DNA of 64,000 bases, taken from assembly GCA_947095585.1 (NCBI GenBank), contig OX352764.1:73737536-73801535 (forward strand), given 5' to 3'. Source of the DNA: Nephrocerus scutellatus (Eukaryota > Arthropoda > Insecta > Diptera > Pipunculidae). The notes under the pieces are model-generated. The model did no database searches, was not told the origin of the DNA, and was given only the letters and a program-made list of their open reading frames with translations. Below, in pieces: positions 1 through 13,540 of the stretch (position 1 is its first letter; each line of letters begins with the position of its first letter). A program made the position numbers and the translations under genes.

Positions 1-2660
1 ATCTTGCTTTGGGAAGTGGGTAATAAATTGATCGCTATTTTGAAGGCCTGGAGATGAAAATATTTGGGAAACATAGAGTAAACCAATTTATTCCACATCG
101 AAGTCACTCTCAGTTAAAAGGAGGATTTAAAGTATTGGGTTCTACATGAAAATGGTTTTAAGGCAAATCTATATTGATTAGACCTAAAACTAGTATTTAC
201 TGAGCTGACAAAAGGACCTTGAACTAGAGAACGAGTTTCTAAAGAACATCTACCGTAGTAAAATTTGTAGAAAACAGTTAAAGCTCCTACATTTCGTCTA
301 TGCTCTAAAGAATCAAGAGATGAAGTAGTGGTTACATCGTTTTTCGAACGAATTCCATAAAGATAATGCATCTGCGTTCTTGGAGCCCCACCCCACACAT
401 ATGAATTAAATTCTAAAATTGGTCTAACATAAGTCTTATATAATCTTAATGCTTCATATGGGGTGAAATAGAATTTACAACGCCTTATGAAGCCCAAACA
501 TATTGGCTCGCTCTTTTTGAAAGTCGATAAATATGTTCCTTCCAGGAAAGTTCACTTGAAGCTTTCAAACCTAACATCTTAAGTAGATCTGATCTCGCAA
601 TACTGGTACCATTTATTACTGGTGGTGCGAATCAATCAAGCGAGAATTGCATTCTTTTTGACTGACAAACGCAATGGAGGCCGATAGCGTTCTATAATCA
701 TTAAACGAATGGATATCACAGGTCGTAGAAGACAACAGGTCATTGATGTATATCAAGAAGAGCGTAGGCGACAAGAATGAGCCTTTGGCACGCCAGCATT
801 GATCCCATGTGAAGCTCATATGTACCGTTCAATACAACTTTTATTTTACGGGTCCATAAATCCATGCAATGAGGGAGATGTAAGATGGGCGCACGAATCT
901 TAGTATTAAGACAATCATGCCATACTCTATCAAATGCCTTAGAAATATCCAAAGAGACAACGCTTGATTCACCTAGATTTTCAACAATGAGTTATGCACG
1001 TCATGATTTCACCTGAAGAGCGATTTTTGCGGAACCCATAGTGCACATCTGATAAAAGAGCATTCGTATTCAGAAAGCTCATTAGTCTAAAATTAACGAT
1101 AGATTCCATTACCTTCAATAGAACCTACAACAAAGCAATAGGGCGGTAGTTAGCAGGTGCAGATTTATCACCTTTTTTTTTGGAAAGGGTTGAATATTAG
1201 CTATTTTCCAAATTGACGGAAAAACACCTGTTTCATTGCGGTTTCGCCAAAGTATGACATTTTTTCAATGACAATGGGGGAATATCGTCGGGACCAGTCG
1301 CTTTATTGGGATTAAGTTCTTTAAGAATCTTAGAAACAATCCGTTGTCGGAAATAGATTTTAGACCTTCCTGGGCCTACATTCGGAATAATTGGTGGACT
1401 GTAGTTAGATAATGGAAGGGTAGATGCACAAGAAAAATGCGAAGCTAATAGATTGGCTTTCTGAATACCATTTCTATAAAGGATATTATTATAGAATAAA
1501 GAAGGAACAGAAGAAGACTTGTCGGCAAAGGTTCTTTTAACCAGGGCAGCAAACGAAGAACAGCTTCGACTGTTTGAATCTGTATCTAAAATTTTTCGCA
1601 TATTCCGAATGTTTTGGTCATTTTATTTTGGACCTGTTTATTATGGCGTTTGCTCTGTTTCTGGCTATTCTTAACTTAACAAGGTTTTCTTCGAAAAAGC
1701 AATTAACGTAGTCCATTTACTAGCGACTGCTGTTCTGCATTTTTCATTAAACCACTTATTCATACGAATACTGCTTTTCATAAAGGAGGCAGGAATTAAA
1801 TTTTTCATTCCTACCAAAACGTGATAAGTTAAGATGCTTCACAAGCTTCGTTTTAATTGGAAAAGCAGGTTGACCAATCAAATGAGCTATAAATTTGATT
1901 CTAGTTAGCTTTTTTGAAGTGCCAGAGTAGTATTTTACGAATAGGCTCTAAAATGTCTGGGATAATTGAAAATTATTATCAGAGCGTGGTTGGAAAGTCC
2001 TAATGGAGCAGATAAATCAATTGAATATTTCTGTGGCATAGTAGTTAGAAATAAATCTAAAAGGTGAGGTGATTGACCAGTAGTATCGGGATACATAGTA
2101 GGCTTATCGACGAGTTGGGTAAGAAGACAAATATTTAAAAATAGTTCTGCGGTTTCACCTGGTCGATCGCTACCATTCGAAAAAGTCATCAACCAAGTAT
2201 CATTGTGGACATTGAAATCGCCCAAGACTACCAATTCCGATATTGGTGAGTACTGGTAAGTCTTGTCTATCGTTTTGATAAATAGTCAAATTCATTACTA
2301 GTGTCATCAGGTGATAAATTAGGACTACGATATAGGGAACAAATAAACATGGAATGGTTTGAAATTTTAATTTCTATCCATAACGTAGTGAAAAGTGGAT
2401 TACTGTTCGGAACAATAAAATTTGGCCCACTAAAACATATAAATCCCGAATGAAGAGAATAACCACTCGATGTGGAACCAAATATTCGACACGAGATAAC
2501 CCGGCCATTGTAGATCATTTGGGGTACCCATTTAAGAAACCTGAGTTTAAATAAAACTAAGAACGGCAGGTTTATGGCGACAAGATGGCATACGACCGAG
2601 TTAAAATTACCCTTAAAGCCACGTTTATTTGTGAAAGGAATTTCAAAATGAGAATTCATT
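1..2660 (-). pseudogene. Decayed CR1/Jockey-type non-LTR retrotransposon (LINE), EN to RT C-terminus
   Basis: On the minus strand the pieces appear in the order expected for an APE-type LINE ORF2, broken by frameshifts and stops. The endonuclease lies at about 2660-1935 and includes a CSLYRSPN motif, a GDFNVHND motif and a late SNH. A linker and the RT start follow at 1601-1233 with NPNKATGPDDIP. The RT core has ISKAFDRVWHDCL (about 950-900) and LSPTLFLIYINDLL (about 790-730), where the YADD box is degraded. The C-terminal region at 497-1 has YKTYVRPILEFNSYVWGGAP and SLEHRRNVGALTVFYKFYYG, and continues in another frame to the window edge. The protein signature is that of the CR1/Jockey group, which copies itself by target-primed reverse transcription. 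No frame is intact, so it is not functional. The 3' end probably lies just outside the window. Confidence 0.85.
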
Positions 2661-2984
2661 TCACAATGTAAAATTAACGAACCCGTCGAGATGGAGAATA
2701 GAAACGTAAAATTAGAATTAAATAACTAAATAATTGTACCAGGCCTTACAACCTAAAAAGTCATGCACAACGATATGATTAGTTTAAAAACTATTAAAAA
2801 GTTTAATAAAAACTTGCGGTTTTTATCACTTTCAATGCCGGTTAAATCAAGCGGATGTAGTAGTAAACTGACTATTTATTATACATACAATTATACAATT
2901 ACATGGTTTCTTAGTCTATAGTTTGGATGAAGGCCGTCTACCAGATTGACAGATTGACATATAACAACATTATTTTTTTTATTA
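2661..2984. other. Unassigned AT-rich spacer between two LINE remnants
   Basis: I see no coding or RNA feature here. It may include a 5' untranslated remnant of the LINE to the left or a 3' tail of the LINE to the right, but no sequence signature proves either. Confidence 0.5.
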
Positions 2985-5835
2985 AGACAAGGCAATCGGT
3001 GCATATTTATATAATATATCCCATCCTCGCTGTTCGTTTAAAATGCACATTGTGTCTTCCTCATCCATACTAGTTGATCCAAATATTCCTATATCCAATA
3101 TTCTTTTAGAATTGTCCAAATGGAAAGGAAATGGAATACATCTTCTCTTGTGTTCAGGTTGCACATGTTGCAGAGAATTGGTAACTCTGGGCGGTGTGAT
3201 ATTCAACCAACTCTCCTCGCTCATGTTAAATATTGTGCCTATTTTTTCAGTAGAGTTGCAGCAGTTTAGAAAATAAGTACTTTCTCGAAAGTAATATCTT
3301 AATTTACTATAGTACATCCTGTACTGGGATGATAGGGCTTCATAAGCATATTTCTCCTATAGATTATTGATTGTTTTTTCTAGTAGAGCGTTAAGTTTGC
3401 TTCTAATCAACGCAGTCTGCATATCTGTTATGATGTTTAGTCGCATGCCACGCTCATATGCAAGATTCTGCCATTCACTCACGCGATTATCTCTCTTTGA
3501 TAAAATATGTATAAGCACAATTATCGGCAACCTTTTTTCATCTATTTTGTGTTTTATTTTTAGGGAGAGATATTTTTTCATTAATTTTTTATATAAAATT
3601 GAGATTTATCTCTTTTTTATTTATTTGAGTTCGTGGGACTTTTCCACGATTCCGTTATGATAAATTAAAATGTATAGCTTGAAAATCTTTTTTACCTTTT
3701 TCTTTAAATATAGTTTGACAATATAGTCAAAGTGTAAGTCAAGGTTTTTAAAAACATTTAACTTGGCGCACAATTCGGAGGAAAGATTCGTATCCCTAAA
3801 CTTGGGCTGCATATAAGAGCACTGATGTTACAGTTGCGCGAAAAAGTTTTTGTTTTGAGCTATTGGAGACAAATTTATTTATTTGTAATGCAATGTCCCC
3901 AGACCGAAGAAACCGCTCGCTTAGCTTCAGATAGTTTCGACTCCAAGTGCATATATTTGAACTCCTAGATTTTTGTATTTGCGTAAATTTTCAGTAGCCC
4001 CGCCACGATATATCCATTTTTCAGTTCTTGAGTATCTTCTGCCAACATCTCTAAACACCATAGTCTTGGATTTATCCAAGGTAACGAATAGGTTCAAGCA
4101 TTTGCAGTATTCACTAAGTCTGTTCATCATTAGTTGCGTACCATTTACCGTATCCGCAAGAAAGACAACGTCCTCCGCATACGTAAGTGGAGGGATTATC
4201 TTTCGGCAGATATCTATTCCTCCCCTCAGTTATGTCATTTATAAACAGTATAAATAGCAGTGCACTCAATATACACCCTTGCTTCACCCCCATTGATGTT
4301 GTAAATTCCTCAGATATCGATACACCATTCCATACATACGCTACATTATTTTCATACATTGCTCTTAGGATATGGATGACTTAAGTAAAAAATCCAATTT
4401 TGTATAATTAATAAATTAGTGTCTAGCGTGCTATGGAGTCAAATGCTGCTCTGAAGTCAACAAAAAATGCGCACAACTTTTTGTGCTTCTTTTTATAAAT
4501 ATCGGTAATATTAGTAAGTACGAATATTTGATCGATAGTGGAATAGTTATCTATAAAACCTGCTTGAAATTCTGATAAAATCTCATTGATTTTTACCCAC
4601 TGAGTAAGCCTATTATAAATTAGAGCCGAGAAAAGTTTTGCTGAGGTATTTAAAAAACATATTCCTCTATAATTAGTTGGATTATTGTGGTCCCCTTTTT
4701 TATGCAGAAGATATATGATTGCTTTTTTGAAGCTTTCCGGAACAGTTGCCGTTTCGAAAATTCTGCTAAATTCTGTCGTGTGTGTAAATACAAATTCAGC
4801 TGTACAATTTATATAGAAATTCGAAGGGGATACGATCATCTCCTGGTGCTTTATTTTTTTTTTGATTCTTGATTACTACCCGTACTTCTTGCAATGTAAA
4901 TGGTGCGTCCAAAAACTCATTTGTAATAAGCGGTACTGCGTAATGAAATAGAGAAGAACTAAGGGTTGTGTTAAAAAGGTTGCTCTTTTAGAAGATGAGC
5001 ATTTAACATGTTAGCAATTGTGCTTGTTTGCCCGTTTATGCACTTCACTGCTCTCCAAAACTCTGCAGATGAATTTGACTCGTTCACTACAGCAACCTTT
5101 TGTTGTTCATAAGCTACCTTTTTTTGCATAACAAAGAAGTTTAAAATCTTTATTTGCTTCTCCGTAGGGATATTTGAAAATGTTGGTGTTATGTGCTCTA
5201 AATAACTTTAAAAAGGCAAACGAGTTGGCTCGAGTCATAATACATTCCTTGTCAAACCATTTTTGCTTGTAGAAACTTTTGATAAGTGAGGGCTTATATG
5301 GCGGAATTGCATTTTTAATTACATTTGATAGTGTATCAATATTTAAGAGAGTATTTGCAAAATATAAACTCTCTAGATTAATATTCATGTTAGTCTAGAA
5401 GTTATTGCACATTCTTTCGTTCCAAACCAATTTCGGTAATAATCCCAGTTTTGTGAAAGGGTTACCATTTGGCGAACCTGCTACAATGCATTCAAGTTCA
5501 AGAGACATGTGATCCGAAAAATGCTCGACACCTACACGAAAGTCTCCGAGCAGTTTTTTTCCAACTTCAGAAATAAGGCAGTAGTCAATTACAGTAGAAG
5601 CTAATCCGCGAATAAAGTAAACTCGCCGGCAAAATCACCTACACAGCTTCCATTTAAAATATTACAGTCGAATACATTCGCAAGGTCAAGTATCTTTATA
5701 CCCTCGTTGTCACAAACCTCGTAATGGTTTTGCGATTCATATGTAAAATTGATGAATTACTTCCGCTTACAAAGTTGTTCTGAGACAGGCCTAACTGTTC
5801 ATTGAAATCCCTTTGACTTTTTTGCTTGCGATTGA
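2985..5835 (-). pseudogene. Second decayed APE-type LINE (EN-RT-CxxC/H tail)
   Basis: Read on the minus strand from about 5835. Endonuclease pieces come first: a GDFN-like RDFNEQLG near 5815-5790, then FDCNILNGSCVGDFAGEFT (about 5680-5620), STVIDYCLIS (about 5605-5570) and the catalytic-type SDH of EHFSDHMSLELEC near 5530-5490. The linker contains KWFDKEC (about 5270). The RT has KKAIIYLLHKKGDHNNPTNYRG (about 4725-4670), the FVDFRAAFDS box (about 4460-4430), MGVKQGCILSALLFILFIND (about 4300-4230) and a tail with KSKTMVF. A C-terminal zinc-like motif, CNMCNLNTREDVFHFL, lies near 3178-3130 in a shifted frame. Several frameshifts split the ORF. The EN type and the C-terminal CxxC...H tail fit insect APE-class LINEs; I do not assign a clade. 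The 5' end abuts a family A repeat. Confidence 0.8.
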
Positions 5836-6005
5836 CAACCCTTTTTGTTAAATTTTGGTAGTGATAGGGCCCCGGGGTCGGAGGGCTCCAATACAAATTT
5901 TGTTAAAAATGTACCTGATTTTCTTCAGAGTTTATACACTATCTGCGATTAGAGAATTTACAAGAAAAATTGTACTTTTTATGGGCTGCTTTTTTTCACA
6001 TACAA
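5836..6005 (-). repeat. Family A composite repeat, truncated copy
   Basis: This carries the GC block (GGGCCCCGGGGTCGG), the ACCTGATTTTCTTCA block, the inverted-repeat motif TTAGAGAATTTACA and the terminal block TTTTTATGGGCTG. These are the 3' half of family A read in minus orientation. The other end is missing. Confidence 0.75.
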
Positions 6006-8600
6006 TTTTCAAATTCATAAACCATAAATTGTGTTTTAACTTTAACCAAGTCAAACAGCAAAATGTTGCCAGATTTAAGCCAATTGTTCTTGGAAAAAAC
6101 GATTCATAAAATCAGTATAAATAATAATTATGTAATATGTTTAATATATTCCAGTGTGAACTTACATTAAAGTAATACGAAAATTTACAAAGCAAACGAA
6201 ACTTACCACTTGATTGGCTTTTAGGTTGTTATGTATATGACAGACCAACAGTGCAAAGTACATAAATATACATAATTGCAAAAACAAACAGCCCCCAAAG
6301 CATTACTCTCCAAAACAAAGGTAAGTATGCATGTAAGTGAAAAGAAGTGACATCTGCCGCACAATGAATACGAAATGCATTTTAAAAATCCAGGTCAAAA
6401 GCTTGACAAACATTCTGTGAACAACAATTTGCATAGTTTCCCAAGTATTGGCAAGTGCCAGTATAGTACTAGCTCAGAACACCGGACTTTTTCCGTACAA
6501 CAGTTTTGATCGCACTAAATACTGTCCTCGACTTTCAGAAAACTTAATATAATTAATTTTGAAGAGGTCATGAAGCACTCATTATAATGAAATTTCGTGA
6601 CACACTGAGTTGTAAAAGAGTTTCGCACAAAATGTAAAATGTGTGTGTATCGAACAATTAGGAACATAACCGAGAAGTATAATAATAATGATAACTAGGG
6701 AAATAGTATTCTTGAAGTGTATTTTCGATGATGTAACTTTAGTTTAAAATTTAAAAAATTAGATAAATAATGTATATTTAACATATCGCCCTATTAGCAT
6801 ACCTTTAGGGTGACGGGAGTGAGGACGAAAGTGAACTCAGTTAGGCATCCCTTATGTGGGATGTTCTCTTTCTACGCCACCCTTTTACCATAAGCTAGGA
6901 CCGTCGCGCCTATAAATTCTGCCGCAAATAATTTCTCAGGCAGCACTGGAGTCAATTGGAGCACACCTTAATTTTTTTGTATAACGCTGTCAATAGGGAT
7001 TTTTGGAATAGTTCATTCTCACATATGGGAGAGACAATTCTATGTAAGATTTCTCCGCTTCTATATATTTCTGGTCATTTGCTCATGTTGGCTGCTGAAA
7101 TTCCTTGATAGTTTAGGGATTACACTTCATCAAATTAACGAACTATTGTTAGCTCTTCTGCATGCAAACGCAGCCACTACGAATTTCGTTTTTCTGCCCG
7201 CTAGATGTGGATAAAACCTTAGTCCTTGTACTTTTGGAATATTTATTATTAGATATTTCTCTAAACAATATATAGCTGAAACTTTATAAAAGAAATTGCA
7301 ATTCGTAATATTCGTTGCCACTAAAAATTTCCTTTTGCTGCCCGCTTGATCTGGATAAAACCTTCTTTTACAATCCTTGTCGTTTTTTGAATATTTATTA
7401 TTAGAAATTTCTCTAAAACAATATATAATAGCTTTATAACATTGCAGTTATAAAAAAATGCACTTCGTAAACTATTATAATTTTACTTCAGGAAAATTTT
7501 TGCCTTACAGCAATGGATATACAATTTTTGAAAGGTAATTTGTATTCAATAAGTTATAAATGAACAATCCCCTATCTAAACTTAAAAGATCAGAGCTCCC
7601 ATAAAACTTTGTTCAACTATTGAGTATATAAAGATGATACATATCTAATGTACACAGTATGCACAATAGGTTTATCTACACCATTATGTGACAGAAAATT
7701 CGCACACCGGAAAGGTTTACCATCTTACAGGAACATCAGGCTACTGGTACTTCACAAATTTGTGATAAAATCATCTTAATTCTCTCTACGCCACTTTACG
7801 TTGTTTAAAATAGCTTCGAGTGTACTCGTGTTTTGTATTCTATCAATGAAGTCAAGATAATGCCGTATATATCAGTATAATAGGATGAAAATCGAACACC
7901 ACATTGAAGTGGCAATACGTTGTGTTACCATGGAAAGGCATTATCAGCCGTCTTCATTGATTCTTTTGAATTTCGCAGAGAAAATTGTCTCCATTATTCG
8001 TTGACTCTTTGTTATTGCCTCTTTTCCTTTGCTGTCCATGAGGGTTGTTGAATACCATTTTATCCTTTATATTTTTATCCTTTGGGAAAATTTTAAATTT
8101 AAATTCCAAATTAATTACTTTAATTCTATTTGTTATCCAATGATCCCCACCAATCACAATTGATCAGGAAATTTATGTGGCAACCAATATTATTAAAAAG
8201 TGTTTACAAATACTTTGTTGAACTTTGGTTTATGTTTACTGAAATTAGATTACCGGTTTTTTTGTATTTTCGAACTCACGGTAATTACATTGTGATATTA
8301 ATGTTCTAAATGATTGTAATACAACTATTGTTTTGTGATCTATTCTTCCTCTGCTATCATAAACATCATAATAAGGTTTTTTGGCGATTCTTTCAGATAT
8401 CAACTTTATTATGTGTAAACAAGTATTTTAAAATACCTTTTCAAATACAATTAAAATTTGAATTTTTTTATAGTATGCTTTTTTGATAAAAGTTCACGTA
8501 AAATTATGTGTTCGCTCTGGCCAATAATTCGCCAAATTTATGGCGGTCAGTCATCAGCAGGGGGAACACAATAAATGTATCAGAATTGCAAGTGTTCGTA
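6006..8600. other. No gene recognised; AT-rich intergenic DNA
   Basis: The open frames are short and low-complexity, with no recognisable motif. The only internal structure seen is the two-copy tandem repeat at about 7176-7466. Confidence 0.5.
7176..7466. repeat. Two-copy tandem repeat, period about 144 bp
   Basis: The blocks TTCTGCCCGCTAGATGTGG at about 7192 and TTGCTGCCCGCTTGATCTGG at about 7336 begin two diverged copies. Each continues through GGATAAAACCTT, GAATATTTATTATTAGA, ATTTCTCTAAA and CAATATATA in the same order. The origin is unknown. Confidence 0.8.
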
Positions 8601-10165
8601 ACTATATCTCATCCGTGAACTAGAAAAATACAGAGAGCAAGGACCACACCACCCGCGGAAGTTTTAAAAAGGCGCGGTATCACGCATTATGCACCGTGTT
8701 GCACATACTGCAAGGACAAAGAGGATAATCTGATCGCCGATCTCAAAAACACCTTAGAGCGATTGGAAGATAGATGCTAAATGGCCAGCTAACTATGAGA
8801 ATTGGAGGCTCCACCAATAACCGAAGACCATACTATGCTGCCGCCACCAAGCATAGACGGGATCAGATAGGATCCCAGCGGAACTGATTAAAATAGGAGA
8901 CCCCACAATACACCAACCAAATCATGAAACAATAGTGCAAGTATGGGAGGAAAAAGCCCCATACATAAGAAAGGAGATATAACAACATGCAGCAATTATC
9001 GTGGTATAACGTTCTTGAGTACCGCGTATAAGATTTTCTCCTCTATTCTTCAAGACAGGATAATCCCATACGCTAAAGTCATCATTGGCCCATACCAGTG
9101 TGGCTTCGTCCCAGGCAAATCAACAACTAATCAGATTTACACCTTAGAGTGGTAATATTGGTTGACCATGACCAATGTTATAAGCCAAGTAAAAATATCC
9201 GTAACACTATCAAGCCAATTCAATGTCTATAACGTGCTCCGACAAAGGGATGGACTGGCCTGCGACCTCTTCAACCTGATGTTGAAGAAAGTGATCCGAG
9301 ACTCTGAAGTAACGGCGAGAGGAACAATACTCTTTAAGTCCATTCAGATACTGGCTTACGCAAACGATATTAACATCGTTGGTAGAAACCCAAGAGCTGT
9401 TGAGGAAGCTTTCATCCAGATCGACCAGGCAGCACGAAATCTGGTGCTGCACATAAATGTGAGCAAAACAAAGTACATGGTGCCTATGTCTGCGAGTAGA
9501 AGATCCAACATCGGTTCAGCAATTAAAAGAGTGGATCGCGAACTTGAAGTAGTGCAATCCTTTAACTATCCTTTAACTATGTCAACTGTAGCAGCCGATA
9601 ACAGCATGGAACCAGAAATACGGGCATGATTGTTAAAGCCAACAATAATATAGTCTGTTAAGACTCTTCAAATCCAGGAACTTCACCATAACATCCATGC
9701 TGATGGTATACAAGACAATGGTCATACCAGTACTTACATATGGATCCGAGATTTGGGTGCTTAGCAAAAAGCATTCTGACCTCTGGTCGCGTTCGAGAGA
9801 AATTTTGGCCCCGTATGTGAGGAAGGACTTTTCCGGAGACTCTATAATGAGGAGATCTAAGACCGTTATCGCGTGTCGACATCGTGAAGAGAATTAAGCT
9901 TGGTAGGCTCCGGTGGGCAGGACATCTAGCTTGCATGAGCGAAGAGGATCTAATTCGGAAAGTGCTTTGCGGTAGGATTTATGGAACACGATAGCGCGGC
10001 CGTCTAAGACTACGCTGGAAGGATGGCGTAGACCAGGACGCCCAAAGTTTGGCGATGCAAAACTGTATAACATAGGCTTAAAATAGGGACCGGTGGAGAG
10101 ACTTTTTGCGGAAGGCCAGGGCCGGACCCCGGTTGTAGAGCCAAATATGATAATGCTGATGATAA
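8600..10165 (+). pseudogene. RTE-like LINE, decayed RT and 3' tail
   Basis: On the plus strand, RT block 1 is seen as IHKKGDITTCSNYRGITFLS at about 8967-9026, followed by GPYQCGFVPGKSTTNQIYTL (9089-9148). A gap then leads to RQRDGLACDLFNLMLKKVIRDS (9240-9305) and AYANDINIVGRN, in which the RT catalytic YADD box appears as YAND. The C-terminal tail has MVIPVLTYGSEIWVLSKKH (9716-9772), RLRWAGHLACMSEEDLI in another frame and RLRWKDGVDQDA near 10005-10040. The 3' tail (about 10081-10165) ends in GATAATGCTGATGAT-type repeats, as in simple-repeat-ended LINEs. Frameshifts, stops and an internal deletion make it non-functional. A short 5'-truncated relative lies in the 18S pseudogene at 45258-45363. 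RTE-like is my reading of the RT motifs. Confidence 0.8.
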
Positions 10166-10169
10166 GTTT

Positions 10170-11950
10170 CTATTATGTTGTGTGATATCGTCTTCAGCAT
10201 AAAAAAATCAAACTGAAGATTTGAAGATACAAAAGAAAAGCAAAATATTTCTTTTGAAAAAAGATAAGAAAATAAAACGAAGTTTTATTACATTTGCTTG
10301 TTTATGATATAATTTTTTATCTGCAGTGTTCTTTCATACATATGCTCGTATTATATGACGCAACAACAAGGACTATTATGTAGTAATACAGGTAACAACA
10401 ACAGGTAACCAATTTTGCAGTTACACTACATCTTATAGAAGTTAAGTAAAGAATTCACTTAAATAAGATACCTGAGCTAATAAGTAAATGGAAAAGAAAT
10501 TCAATATTTAATAGGTCGTCGTCTTCAGTAATCATGTGCACATTGCCAATTTGTTTGGTGCTGTTTTTCTTCCCTATTATCATCCAAGAAAAATCTTTTT
10601 TATCAGGATGCAAAGAAGTTGTGTGTATCTAATTTATAGTACAAGTAGAACAAAGATAAAATGTTTGCGTCCATCTAACATCCGTATTAATTTTACTATC
10701 GAATCATCTTTACAAATGAACGCAAAATCCTAAAGGGGTAAAGCAGGATATACTTCTACACCATTATACCTACTGAATATTATGCAACCATACTCTATGA
10801 TGCGACTGTTAGCTCAGATGATTATGTATTTGCGAATATTTGAAATAATTTTACAATGCATACTCTATAGTCTCTTGAAATTTCTGACAGCACTAAGTTT
10901 GCTATATAAGGATGGAATGCATCAGCAAGAAAATGTATCACGACAACATCATCAACTTCGTTAAACATCATCGTCATCGTCTCCATAGATACCATAAAGC
11001 GATCGATGTATATTTCCTATCCGCAAATAGAAACTTAATGCAAATTGCATGCAATGGGGTGTAAGTCCTTTGGGCATATTGAGTGCAGAATTTAAAACGT
11101 TGTAAACTGCATTTGCATTTTGTTGGGACAGGATGTGTCATTCAGCACTGTTTACCGTGTGGTTAGTGTTGTTGAAAAATTGTATAGATACTTGTCAAAT
11201 TTACTCTAAAATAATAGATTGCAGTATGTAGGTTATACAGAAAAAGCCACAAAAGAGCAAGATTATTCCCACGCGTTTGTAGGTGATTTGTAGATAAAAG
11301 TAGAAATACATTTGCTTCTAGCACTGAAAACAGATTTTGATAAAATCAAGTCGAAAAACAATTTCATATAAGAGAAAAACAATTAAACCATATTAGATGA
11401 TAACTTCATGCAATAGAACCAATGGGCAAAAGACACTAGAGTCCAAGCCTTCACCCTTCACCGGGTGAAAAAATTGTCCTCTTGTAAATGTAAAAAGCTC
11501 AAAATAAGTGATCGAACTTACAATATATCAAGGCTTCTGCAAACAAGTACAGCGGCAAAGTATGTTTCCAAATATTCGTTCATTAATATTTGCGTTGGAA
11601 GCATTAAATAATCTTAGAAGACCGCAAACTATGTTCTATGCCCATTAACATCAACTTTGTAGCAACTAAAACAAAATTATGCAATTGTTGCACGTTTGCA
11701 TGTTTATCCCAATATGCATTACCAGTTAGTTAATATTTAACGAAATTTATTTTAGAAACGTACCTCAAATTTGTAATTTTTGCTGATTGAACATACTATT
11801 GAACACAATCAGTCAGGACGATCAGATTTGCAAAGAAATATATCTCCAAATATTTCTTTTATCTTAGATGGATATGTAAACATAGCTGCCCGTTATCAAA
11901 TCCAAAAGAAACTCAGATTTGTTAAAATATTACAAATAACTAGCAAAAAC
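10170..11950. other. No gene recognised
   Basis: AT-rich DNA with only short, featureless open frames. No RNA gene, terminal repeat or tandem structure was seen. Confidence 0.5.
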
Positions 11951-11954
11951 TGAC

Positions 11955-12130
11955 TAAGCTAAAACATTTCATTTGTACTGAATTAATCTTTAGGTAGTTC
12001 TGGATAAGAAAATGAAATGTGAAACGCTTAACACTGGATTGTAATAATTATGATACTCGTATTATTTGCTTTTTGAAGCATTTGCAGAAGCAGCCAAAAC
12101 GAATCATAATGTCGATAACAAAAATGTATA
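11955..12130 (+). repeat. Direct repeat copy 1 (partner at 13848-14030)
   Basis: Shared blocks in the same order as the partner include CTGAATTAATCTTTAG, GAAATGTGAAAC, AACACTGGA, TGTAATAATT, CATTTGCAGAAGCA and CGATAACAAAAAT. The copies are clearly diverged. They bracket about 1.7 kb that holds the microsatellite and the R1-clade LINE fragment. Confidence 0.8.
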
Positions 12131-12289
12131 TCCTATATATCTTCATATATATAAACATCTTGACTAATAAAAATAAATTTTAAATTTAAAACGTTTACTA
12201 TTGTGCGTATATGCTCTAATCTGAATTAAATTTGCAAACTGGCGTTAATTTTGTTTTTGTGATTGTCAATTTTCATCCAATTCTGAGCT

Positions 12290-12431
12290 ATGTTTAAAAT
12301 TTACAAAATTCCAGCCGAACAGACATACACGAAAGTGAGCTAATAAAAAAGTTTTAAAATGAAACTTTGTCTGTATGGCTGCATATCTGTATGTGTATAA
12401 GTCTGTATGTCTGTATGTCTGTTTTTTTTTT
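12290..12431 (+). repeat. GTCTGTAT microsatellite and its host element, left part
   Basis: The block AAGTTTTAAAATGAAACTTTG is followed by variants of CTGTATGT up to about 12420, where the R1-clade LINE fragment with a poly-T start interrupts it. The same microsatellite resumes at about 13535. Microsatellites of this GTCY type are known from dipteran mini-me/DINE-like elements; that assignment is inference. Confidence 0.65.
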
Positions 12432-12439
12432 GTTTTTTT

Positions 12440-13540
12440 ATTGAATATCACATGTGCACCTTAAGCATTAACATGTGCGAGTCTCAGATTACTACTGAGT
12501 AAAACCAACCCCCAGTTATTAATTCATAGCCAGTACCGCGGGACTACCGTTAGGCATTTCATCATGGGAAGGCTCTCAGCGATGGCTGCACTTTCATTTT
12601 TGATATTTTATTCTTCTTTTTTATTCACATTATTTTGCAGTGTTACCCTTCTTCATTCCTCCTCTCACGCTCGAGACACCGTAGGCGCTGCATTATTCTG
12701 GAAGACATTCCACTGATTGCGTTCCATATCTTCTCATTTTGTAGCATAGAATTAACTATGTTTTCTGGCGAAATAGTGTGCCCTATTTGCTCTGCCACAT
12801 CCTGTCCTACTCCTGCAAAACGTGGACAATTGAAGAAAACATGTTCCACAACTTCTGGTATACCCTCACATAAAGTACAGCGGGGTGAACTCTCGTGCTT
12901 ATATTTAAAGGGGTATGAGCGGAAGCACCCATGCCCAGTTAAAAATTGGGTTAGATATAGGTCTACTTCTCCATGACTTCTACCAGCCCATAATTCTATA
13001 GATGATATTAATCTATGGGTCCATTTACCCTTACTTCTTCCCATCCATCTTCTTTGCCAGTTTCTAACGGCTTCGACGCGTGCTGTTTTGCGGTTCTCGG
13101 CACTTGTAAGATACCCCCGGCACCTATAAATCACCTGACGTTCCTTGGCTAGTAAGTCGATTGGGAGCATACCGGCAACCACAAACGCTGCATCGCTCGA
13201 GATGGTTCTGAAGACACAGATCAATCGCTGGATAGATGACATCTTTCGCCAGAAGCTAACCTTATCCATTGCGTCAGCCCAAATTGGCGCTCCGTATAAA
13301 AGGATGGACGAGAAAATATTAACCTATAGCTTTCTTCTTGTTTGCCTTGATCTTCCAGTGTTAGGCATAATTCGAGACAGTGCTGAACATACAGTCTCTG
13401 CTTTATTTCTGGCTGCCTTTATATGCTCTTTGAATGAGAGTTTCGTATCAATTACCATTCCCAGGTATCTAATTGGTGGCTTAGATATAATCGAACAATT
13501 ACCAACTACAAAGGTTATTGTCTCTCTTATTTTCCTACAT
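12440..13540 (-). pseudogene. R1-clade LINE, 5'-truncated, RT C-terminus and 3' UTR
   Basis: A minus-strand open frame at 13269-12643 encodes about 208 residues that match the C-terminal part of R1-clade ORF2. It has SSDAAFVVAGMLPIDLLAKE, then WQRRWMGRSKGKWTHRLI, then YLTQFLTGHGCFRSY, then the C-terminal CCHC-type zinc motif CTLCEGIPEVVEHVFFNCPRF. Further coding sequence upstream (to about 13540) lies in another frame, with LLYGAPIW near 13300. The 3' UTR runs to about 12440 and ends next to a T-run, which on the minus strand is a poly-A tail. It is truncated at the 5' end, as is common for LINE insertions. It sits inside a GTCTGTAT microsatellite, recalling microsatellite-targeting R1-clade elements (Waldo/Mino type). 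A relative lies at 31990-32680. Confidence 0.85.

Noticed and set aside
10..40. GGGAAGTGGGTAATAAATTG looks like the family A block AAGTGGGTTAAAAATTGATC
   Set aside because: Minus-strand translation through this point continues the LINE C-terminal region, so the likeness is coincidental.
12635..12976. Plus-strand open frame with several Cys residues, and its copy at 32134-32505
   Set aside because: They are antisense to the R1-clade zinc-motif coding region.
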